DNA of 20,514 nt. It comes from Pigoraptor vietnamica. Taxonomy: Eukaryota > Opisthokonta > Filasterea. Of this stretch, positions 11,701-18,302 are shown piece by piece (position 1 is the first letter of the stretch; each line of letters starts with the position of its first letter). Made by a program: the position numbers and the translations under genes. The DNA lies in assembly GCA_943704525.1 (NCBI GenBank), contig CALSCQ010000212.1:1-20514 (forward strand), given 5' to 3'. Below the pieces are notes generated by a model. The model did not search any database. It had not been told where the DNA came from and worked only from the letters and a program-made list of their open reading frames with translations.

Positions 11701-14700
11701 ACAGCCAGTCAATTGACAGCATCGCCTGCTCCTCGTGCGTAAACTGCACGATAGGCTCCGCCTCGTACTTCGACTTGACGCCGCTCGAAGGGGAGGAGGG
11801 ACTCTCGTGCGCGAGCGCGTCGGCCGGCGACGCCGACGCCGACTTGACCTGGCGCGCACGCCGAGTCTTTGTCGTCGTCACGCTGTCCAAGAGACCCCCG
11901 AATGGGGGGGTCGGCTTCTGAGAGCGCTTGCCCGAACTCGACGGCGGGCGCACAGGCGAGGCCCACGTGGGGCCCTGCGCCGACTTCCACTTGCTCTTCG
12001 GCGTTCGCTTCGTCGGTGACGGGCCAAAAGACGCGTCGGCCTCGTGCCGGCTGTTCCCAACGAATGATGCCGGGTCAATGCCGCGCACGCTGCGGCGCGT
12101 GGGGCTCGACGAGCGGTCCGCCGGAGGCTCCGTCGACGACGCTTCCGACGTGCGCGAGGCCACGCGGCGAACCTCGGCGTCGACGTCGCCGTAAACAGAG
12201 TCGAACGACTCGTCGGCGCCCCCGCGAGTCCCTCGGGTGGGAGAAGCGCTGGCGCCGCGCGGTGGGCGCCAAGGAGAAGGAGCGTCGTCGTCAAACTGCG
12301 GGCGAGCGGGGAGCGTGCTGCGAGCGACGTCGCCGTCGGCAATCACCGCAATCGCCGCAATGTTGCGCGCGGCGTCCGCCGTCACGGGCTGCGGAACAGC
12401 CTCGCGGGGGTACACCTCGACACTGCCGACATCGCCGCTGGCGTTGCTCGTTGCGTCGCCACCGCCCTGGCCGGCGTCCGAATGGGAGGTGGACTGTGCG
12501 CCGCCGATGACCGAGAGGAGCTTGCCCGATGCAATCTCCGTCGTGGGGTCCTTGCCGACGGACGTCGCCGCCTTGAGGATTTTCACGATGTGGTCCGTGA
12601 TCTTCGCAGGCAGCTGGAAGAAGTGGGGGACGTCGCGAATGTGCCGGCAGTACTGCGTCCACTCGTGCAGCCTCGGGCGGAACTGCAGCAGCGCCAGTGC
12701 CGCGAAGCGAAACTCCTTCGAGTCGGCGTCCTTCCGCACGGCGTCGAGGAGGTACCGCAGCGCAAACGCGAGAGACGTGGACGCGACGAGGCGGTGGCGG
12801 ATGAGCTGCCCAAACGTCGTCGCGAGGATGGCGAGGCGCGGCTCGCTCTGCCTGTGCATCCAGTGGAAGTAGTCGAAAATGGAGCGCACGAGGCACGCGT
12901 ACATCGCGCGGTCGCGCGCAGAGTCCGAGCGGCGGAGCTGCTGCAGCAGCGCAATCATCTCCTCGACCGACGTCGCCTCGGTGAGAAGCTCCTCAACCTG
13001 CATGCGCCCAATCTCGCCAACCTCGTCGGGGAAGGGGTCAAAGGCCGCCGTGTTCGCAATGTCGCCGGTGCCCATCGAAGCGCCCGCGCTCTGCGGACGC
13101 ACTGGAAGCTGCCGAATGTCGCGCGCGCGAGAGCCCGTCGCGCTCATCGGCCGCTGCGGCTGCGGGGACGCCGACGCCTTCCGTCCGCGAACGGGCGAAG
13201 CGTCCTGCGTCGCGGCCTTCTTCGCCGTCTCGTTGGCCTGCTGGCGCATGCGGCGGAGCTCGTTGTCGGCGCGCAGCTTCGCGCTCTGCTCGGCGTACTG
13301 TCGCGCGCGGTTGATCTCCGCACGGATGAGCGCGACGTCGTCCGATTCGAGGAGGTAGCCGCCGCCCGCAGACTCGCCATGGTAGTGGAAGCGCCCTCCC
13401 GAGATCTCGGCGAGCTTGCGCAGGCCGGCGTTGGTCAGGCCATCCGTGCACCCGTACGACACGGCGTGCACGCGCAGCTTGCGCGCGGCGTCGAGGTGCT
13501 GCGCCCTGCGAAGCTCCTCCACCGCCGCGTCGGGAGCGTGCGCGGGGATGCCGGCGACGACCATGTACAACGCATCGGCGTCGCGGTCGGACAGCGCGAG
13601 GTTCACCGCGTTGATCTGGTTGGGCTGGCCGGCGGGGCGCGTGCCGCAGACCCACGCCCATGCCTTGTCAAGGGCCTCGGGGGTCACCTCGACGAGCGAC
13701 GGCATCCACGACTCGGCGTTCCCGGCGTAACGAATGACGTTGAACTTGCGCTTGTGGGCAATCTGCTCGCCGAAGAGCGTCTTGAGGTGCTGTCTGAATT
13801 GCTCCGTCCTCTGCGCAATGTGGACCGACGCGTCAATGGCGATGATCAGCCTGTCCTCCACGATGGCGCCGAAGGGGAGGCGCGAACCGCTGCGCAGCCA
13901 CGAGATCCTGCGGTCGAAGAGATCGATCGCCTTGGTGAGGCGCTGCTCGTACTCGCGGAGAGCGGCCTGGTCGACGTGTATGTGCTTGATTGTCCCGTCG
14001 TACCATCGAAAGTGCGTCATGTTGCTGCAGATGCGCGCAGACGCCTCCTTCTCCGCCTTCGTCCCCGTCGGCGCCTCAGAGTGATCAAACGCATCCCGCG
14101 CGAGGACGTCGTAGATACCGAGGTGCTGAGACCGCAGGCCGTGCTCCTTCAGCCACTCCTTCGACGCAATGATGGGACCGTCAAAGCGCTCCGCGCGGCG
14201 CTTCTTCGGCTTGGGCGTCTCCGACGGAAGGTCCGCCTCGTCGCCCGCCGCAGAACCGGGCACCTTGGGGCGTCGGCTGCGCCCAGTACCGTACTGGATG
14301 CTGTGCGAGCGCACCTGCCGCACAATTTCCTCGGCGCGGTGCAGTTCCTCGCGCAGCGCGTCGACGTCGTCGCCCTCGCAGAGGCAGATCGACGAGCCGC
14401 GCGAAAGGTCGCGCCACGCGCGGTGGAAGCGGCCACCGCACTCCTCCGCCAGCGCGCGGTACTGCGGGAGGGCCGCGGGGTCGGCGCACTCGAGCATGAC
14501 GCTGTGGATGCGCGTCGTCCTCCCAGCAAGCAGCTGCGAAGCGAGCGCGCACAACACGCCCTTGCGCTGGTTCGCGCGCGTGCCGGCGACCACGTAAATG
14601 TTGTCGGCGTCCTCGTTGGAGAGCGCGAGGCGGAGACCTGCCCACGCGTCGCTGCCGGCACCCGCGATCATGCGCTGTGCCACCGTGTCGCCGGGGGACA

Positions 14701-16911
14701 TCGTGAGGCCCTGCACCCACTCGCGCGCCTCCCCGATGGCGCCCTCTTCGACCGCACACATGGAGGGGCGGAACATGACGGCGCCATGCGGTCCGAACGC
14801 GACGACGTTGAACGCCGCCTTCGGGGAAGCGTCCTTCGACTTGAGGAACTGTTCGAGGAGGAGAGTGGAGAGCGACTCCTTGAGGTACTCGAGACGCGCC
14901 TCGCCGCCCGTCGTGTCGACGGCGATGACGACGCGGGAGCCAGTGATGAGACCGAAGGCGGCGCGCGTGCCCGACGACAGCCACGCGACGCGCCTGCGAT
15001 AGACGCCGATGGCCTTGTTCATGCGCTTCTCATAGTACGTCGCGAGGCTCGGGTCAAAGTGGACGTGGCGCGTGATGGCGTTCTCGCTGTCGCCATCCCC
15101 GAGCACGACGTCCCCGCCGACGACGTGGTTGTGGCGAAAGAGCGACTCGCAGTAGCGCGCGCTCACGTGCTTGTCGATCGACGCGACAAAGCTCTCCTTG
15201 TGGCTGAACCCGGCGGAGAGGAGGTCCGCCGCCGTCAGCTTCTTCGGGCGCAGTCCGTACGTGCGCAGCCACTCGGCCGAGTCGACCCACTCGTGCTCGG
15301 CGGGCGCCTTCACCCCCAGAATGGAAACGCTAGCCTCCGACGGGACTGTTTTGGCAGACGCCAGCTTGATCCCAGAGCCGCCGGCGTCGGACGTGGCGTT
15401 TCCGACGGACGCACCGGCGGACGCGAGCGTGTGGACGAGGGGCTCTGTGCGGCGGAACTTGTGAAGGAGAACCTCCTGGTCCATCTCGGCGCCGAGCAGT
15501 GCGCCGCTGCCTGTGGAGTGTAGAGTGTGCGTGGTTAGCGAAGGCGAGTGAGGGAATACGAGGACGTGTCTCTCAGGGTGGGCCCACAACATGCGACGCT
15601 TCTCAATTGCAAGATATGCAAAGGTCTCGATTCAGAAAAAAAAAGTCGTGAGGGTTCCCCTCCGATAACTCCATAGTGTGCGCAGTAAAAGGATGTCGAG
15701 CGTACCGTGCTGCAGCCGCTTGTGGACCTTGAAAACGGGGTCGTTGTGGCGCGTCGACTGAAATTTGGCGGTGCAGCCTGCGTGCATCGCGTGGGAATAG
15801 CCGTAAGTTCAGTACATAAGTCGCGATGACTAATCGCCCACACAACACGCAAGCGCATGCACGCACGCACATGCACGCACGCACACACACACACACACAC
15901 GCCGCGAGCCACGCCTCGTTTGTCTGTGGGGTGCGGAGCGGCGCGGTGTGTGTGCGGGTGCGGGATACGGTTGAAGACACAAACACACGCACACACACAC
16001 ACACACACACACAGTCTACAATTTGACAGCGCGCGCTTACATGCCAATACGCAACCCGAATAACGCACCTTTGAACGTGCAAGGCTGGTGCTCTTCGCCC
16101 GTTTCCTCGCACGGCTCCGAACCGCAGAGGCACCCGTACAGATAGACTTGGTTCTCGCCTACAAAAAAACAATGCGCAACAAACGTGAGTTTGGCTATTA
16201 ATGCCCAATGCATCTCTCTCCCTCCCTCTCCTGAGTACTCTACATTTAACACAGCCTCAGAGCCTCAACACGACCCAAACAAGCTTGCGATTGTTTGAAA
16301 TCTGTCCAAATCTGACGAGTTACAAGGCTCGTAACCAAGTGAATCATGAAATACAAATCCGCCCCGCACGCTTGCCGACACCCAAGAGAAAGAAGAATAT
16401 ACAAATCCGACCCGCACGCTTGCCAACACCCACCGCTAAGAAGCATTTTGCTGTACGTTTCGTCCTCCTCCGCAAGAAGCTCCGCCGCGGCGTCCACCGT
16501 CGGTTGCGACTCGTCATCACGGGCGAGTGCGTACGTGTCGCCGTTCACAGACACCGTCGCGGGGCGCGTCTGGCCGCTGGGGAACGACCGCCGCTTCTTC
16601 ACCACGACCTTCTTCTGCGTAATGGGCGAATTTGCAATGATGTTGCGCACGCGCCGGTGCAAATCGGCGGCCGGATCTTTAGGCGCATGTGCGCCGCTCC
16701 CCCCACTCGCCGCACTCCCGCGCGCAGAGCCCTCGGTGGGCCGCGACGAACCCGCGCCATCCACGGAATCGCCCTCCTCCGTGGCGTTCACGTCCCCTTC
16801 GGCGGTAATATCGCCCTCAAAATCGGCTTCGTTTCCAGCAAAGTCATAGCTTCCCGACGCATCGTGCGCGTACTCGGCACTTTGCTGCCCGTAATCATAG
16901 TCGTCATCCAT
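3080..16911 (-). CDS. Giant multidomain scaffold: VWA3 units, CNOT1-type MIF4G, LamG, pseudo-transglutaminase
   Basis: One gene of about 4,200 codons. Exons, in transcription order, are 16911-16434, 16158-16069, 15777-15706, 15510-11060, 10933-9810, 9619-5861 and 5709-3080. Intron phases are 1,1,1,0,1,1 and agree at each join. Exon 5 is the exception: it carries one base too many, most simply a fifth G in the C5/G5 run at 9927-9931. Start at 16911 is the first ATG of the open frame (MDDDYDYG); the frame runs upstream without another ATG. Domain order by approximate residue: acidic N-terminus 1-159, Cys/His cluster 169-213, VWA3 units 292-611 and 664-961, MIF4G 1051-1191, third VWA3 unit 1478-1770, Ser/acidic disorder to 2071, LamG 2073-2291, disorder to 3324, transglutaminase 3325-4200. 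No signal peptide or membrane segment is seen, so it is probably intracellular. Two basic nuclear-signal-like patches occur (residues about 100-108 and 645-653). The alternative is two or three adjacent genes, but no ATG-led start or terminator separates the blocks. The weakest link is the join into exon 7. Confidence 0.8.
5861..8960 (-). other. Long disordered region of exon 6
   Basis: Roughly 1,030 residues of Ser, Ala, Pro, Thr and acidic low-complexity sequence on one open frame. Distinct patches are a Glu-rich acidic tract, a His-rich patch (HHHHSHHEQ), many RRxS motifs typical of basophilic kinase sites, a Gln-rich predicted coiled coil (QQAHQQRQLQQELL), and a short poly-Gln run (QQQQQ) near the end. 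It links the LamG and transglutaminase blocks and is probably a flexible, phosphorylated tether. Confidence 0.75.
8961..9619 (-). other. LamG-like (concanavalin A-type) domain
   Basis: About 220 residues at the head of exon 6 show the LamGL jelly-roll signature: LTLECWVYF, an AREWTHIACV strand, the MYINGEL hairpin, GFYGKVADVRLWSRALSQSEI, and a closing GLCAWYKF. The exon starts at acceptor CACTTGCAG and continues the codon left open by exon 5. LamG domains are usually extracellular ligand-binding modules, though this protein has no secretion signal. Cys residues occur but not as an obvious disulfide pattern. Confidence 0.85.
9655..9785. repeat. Compound CA/CT/A microsatellite in giant-gene intron 5
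   Basis: (CA)n, (CT)n, a second (CA)n, an A10 run and more (CA)n lie within the intron 9620-9809. On the sense (minus) strand this reads as GT and GA repeats with a T tract. Confidence 0.9.
9810..10700 (-). other. Disordered Ser/acidic linker with one-base frame slip
   Basis: Low-complexity sequence rich in Ser, Asp, Glu, Gly and Arg, with no fold visible. The frame that follows unit 3 reads well to about 9975, then the neighbouring frame takes over with VEAPASIKPPVDAV and WIAAIAP, which splices cleanly in phase 1 to the LamG exon. No GT-AG pair in the overlap has the length needed to shift by one. A five-G run at 9927-9931 is the likeliest site of an extra base. Confidence 0.6.
10700..11719 (-). 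other. VWA3-type unit 3 with intact MIDAS, split by an intron
   Basis: The third unit starts at IDWLSQHGL and runs WLQSGSRRIFG, then DTSGS (residues 1559-1563), then STNTLDAL and LLTDGQ. The DxSxS, Thr and Asp metal ligands are therefore all present. The unit is cut by the intron 11059-10934 (donor GTATGT, acceptor CCCCAG, phase 0). After splicing it continues TKGRFHKY and ends with the ESDDISLIRREM helix, the same closing motif as in units 1 and 2. That continuity is strong evidence for linking exons 4 and 5. Confidence 0.85.
12578..13000 (-). other. CNOT1-type MIF4G (TTP-binding-like) domain
   Basis: About 140 residues (1051-1191) align with the tristetraprolin-binding MIF4G domain of CNOT1, the scaffold of the CCR4-NOT deadenylase. 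Shared landmarks, in order, are SVEEMIALLQQL, the helix ending IFDYFHW, the segment before LAFALRYLL, AVRK, the helix before RPRLHEW, YCRHI, and PHFFQLP. In CNOT1 the same places read SVDEVLEMLQRF, LFEEYRF, LGLALRYVL, ALRK, KNRLKDY, YCQHL and SHFMQFP. In CNOT1 this domain binds RNA-binding adaptor peptides. Here it is encoded in the same uninterrupted exon as three vWA units, so a chimeric join is hard to invoke. It stands alone, without the CAF1-binding or NOT-box domains. Confidence 0.82.
13268..14161 (-). other. VWA3-type unit 2 (degenerate MIDAS)
   Basis: Same repeat layout as unit 1: KEWLKEHGL, SWLRSGSRLPFG, vWA core, GGRFHYH, then ESDDVALIRAEI. The metal site is DASVH (residues 773-777) and the TDG motif is again lost. 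A Lys/Arg patch (PKKRR, residues about 648-652) lies in the linker between units 1 and 2 and resembles a classical nuclear import signal. A charged, Ala-rich segment follows the unit. Confidence 0.82.
14318..15277 (-). other. VWA3-type unit 1 (degenerate MIDAS)
   Basis: The order of motifs is that of the animal VWA3A/VWA3B proteins: EWLRTYGL, then WLSSGTRAAFG, then a vWA core strand, then GGRFH, then an EGDDVDALREEL helix. The metal-ion adhesion site reads DTTGG instead of DxSxS (residues 412-416), and the later TDG is replaced by VAG. Divalent metal binding is unlikely here. Confidence 0.82.
15706..16158 (-). other. Cys/His cluster, candidate zinc finger (exons 2-3)
   Basis: Two tiny exons (16158-16069 and 15777-15706) encode a dense set of metal-ligand residues: C169, C171, C176, H183, C186, C191, H200, H208 and H213 of the predicted protein. 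The last four ligands fit a C-x4-C-x16-H-x4-H arrangement, similar to but longer than TFIIIA-type fingers. The sequence only assembles when both introns are removed in phase 1, which supports the exon calls. The metal and any nucleic-acid binding are inference. Confidence 0.5.
15841..16012. repeat. Two (CA)n tracts in giant-gene intron 2
   Basis: CA/CATG-rich runs around 15841-15900 and 15980-16012 fill most of the intron 15778-16068. They are GT-rich on the sense strand of the giant gene. A small oppositely oriented GT patch lies between them near 15945. Confidence 0.9.
16351..16432 (-). repeat. Tandem duplication of donor-proximal intron sequence
   Basis: Two 34-base copies (16351-16384 and 16399-16432) with two mismatches are spaced 48 bases apart at the 5' end of giant-gene intron 1. 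The upstream copy abuts the splice donor used (GTGGGT). The downstream copy has TTGGGT at the equivalent place and so lacks a usable GT there. Confidence 0.8.
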
Positions 16912-17059
16912 TCTCTCGGAGGGGATGCGACCACTTTCGAACGCTTTCCGCCCCAACGACAACGGCCGCAGCGAATAACGGCGCTAATGGGCGCAAGACG
17001 CCATGCCACAGCACGTAATTTGCGTTGCCGCCCCTCAACAGCTGTGCACCCTAATGCCT

Positions 17060-17117
17060 GTGTGAACGTGTGACTGTGCTTGTGAGTGCGTGTGTGTGCC
17101 TGTGTGCGTGTCGTCTG
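17060..17117. repeat. GT-rich tract upstream of the giant gene
   Basis: Imperfect GT repeats on the plus strand, hence CA on the sense strand of the giant gene, about 150-200 bases before its start codon. This is probably leader or promoter. Confidence 0.8.
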
Positions 17118-17240
17118 TTAAAGAAAGCTGGACGTCGGCGATGCCCTTTCTTTCGAGCGGGGTTCGCCAGTGCCACCCCAGGTGTCTGGGCGGGACGCAC
17201 ACGCGCCATACACACACACGCACACAAATTTTGAACTGAG

Positions 17241-17254
17241 GTTGTCCTGGCAAC
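17241..17254. promoter_or_regulatory. RFX X-box-like site 1
   Basis: The sequence GTTGTC-CT-GGCAAC matches the RFX X-box consensus GTNRCC(0-3N)RGYAAC at 11 of 12 positions; one half-site, GGCAAC, is perfect. X-boxes drive cilium genes in animals and their relatives. Confidence 0.45.
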
Positions 17255-17455
17255 GAACCTGGCATTCGAGCCAATATGACTTTATATGGCATTTTAGTAC
17301 GGTATATTCCTTTAAATGGAGACATGTTGTTCGTTTTACTATACTATATATAATATCTCCTGCTCTTAGTGCCAATTAAGGTTATCATAGACCATTTAAT
17401 TACTATAATTGGGTTTGAAGGCTTACTATTTTCGGGATGCCCAATCACTATGGGC

Positions 17456-17468
17456 GTTGCCTTGCAAC
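17456..17468. promoter_or_regulatory. RFX X-box-like site 2 next to a CCAAT box
   Basis: The sequence GTTGCC-T-TGCAAC matches the X-box consensus at 11 of 12 positions, with a perfect GTTGCC half-site. A CCAAT motif lies 10 bases upstream at 17441-17445. This is the second such palindrome in the same promoter region. Confidence 0.45.
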
Positions 17469-17560
17469 TCCCAAAGTTCCACGTGATTGTCTGGACACGA
17501 CGTGACCCTCTTTGAGTTAGCAATCATTAGTAAGTAGAAATTAAAATGCTCCAATCGCAG

Positions 17561-17577
17561 AACGATTTCCAATCGTT
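17561..17577. repeat. Short inverted repeat containing CCAAT
   Basis: AACGAT and ATCGTT flank a five-base centre TTCCA; the right arm completes a CCAAT. It could be a dimeric factor site. Nothing further can be assigned. Confidence 0.5.
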
Positions 17578-17746
17578 TTTCACTTCTTTCATTAATTATG
17601 CAGAATATACTCGGTACTTTGTAATACGCATCGCTGCGTGCTATACTCAATTTGAATGACAGGCCGATTACTGCCACTATTGTGTAGCAGTGTGTTGTGT
17701 GAGCAGCGCAGCTACGCCACTCACACTCCACAAAAGACGCACGTGC

Positions 17747-17783
17747 AACACACGCACACACACGCACACACACACACACACAC
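17747..17783 (+). repeat. (CA)n tract upstream of the SAM-oxidoreductase gene
   Basis: An almost pure CA run lies about 265 bases before the start codon at 18049, on the sense strand of that gene. Its polarity matches the CA tract in the GPI leader. Confidence 0.9.
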
Positions 17784-18048
17784 CGAGTCCAAAAGTGCGT
17801 ATGTGCGTGCGTGTGTAATTCACACGAAGCGTGCGTGTGACTAGCTAGGGTGCACTTAGCTCGTACTCTGTCGGATTCTCGCTGGCCAACAACACTACCG
17901 CCGAAGGTTCGGTGGCGTGCCGTCGGTGACGGCCGTTCACGTGCAGACTCCCACGTCGTATCTTGCATAGGTGTGCCTTTCCCCTTCGTGAAGTGCGTGG
18001 CGGCCACCGCACATAAGGGCGCTGATTGCGCCTTGAACTTGGGCGAGA

Positions 18049-18264
18049 ATGAGCGAAATGGACCAGGTCAAGAAGTTTTTGCAGCGCGTGGGACTGCCTC
18101 AGTACGAGAAGATATTCGAGGCGGAAGGATTCGACACACTGTCGGCGGTGGGTAGTTGGTGCGACGCAGTTTGCATTGTACACGCAAGTATGACTGGCGG
18201 TTTGGGAGTCGCGTGTCCCTTTAGTGTGTTGTTGCGTTGTGCACGGGCGATGTGTGCGCACTCC

Positions 18265-18302
<38 letters not shown>

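Larger units (their letters stand above)
16912..18048. promoter_or_regulatory. Divergent intergenic region shared by the giant gene and the SAM-oxidoreductase gene
   Basis: About 1.1 kb separates the two start codons. The outer parts are GC-rich with CA/GT tracts, while about 17260-17660 is clearly AT-rich. The region holds two X-box-like palindromes, CCAAT motifs (17441, 17551, 17569), a CACGTG E-box near 17480 and a perfect inverted repeat AACGAT/ATCGTT at 17561-17577. No convincing coding sequence is seen on either strand; the longest open frames read through dinucleotide repeats. Confidence 0.6.

Noticed and set aside
12482-15523. A 1,013-codon open frame on the plus strand opposite the vWA exon
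   Set aside because: It mirrors the minus-strand coding exon and reads as Arg/Leu/Val-rich protein with no domain. High G/C at third positions removes stops from the complement, giving such shadows. The minus strand shows clear families.
15841-16012. CRISPR-like or satellite array appearance of the CA-rich intron
   Set aside because: There are no regularly spaced repeats with unique spacers; it is simple dinucleotide repeat in a eukaryotic intron.
17426-18007. A 193-codon minus-strand open frame in the divergent promoter region
   Set aside because: It runs through the CA/GT tract and AT-rich sequence, has no motif and overlaps probable regulatory DNA.
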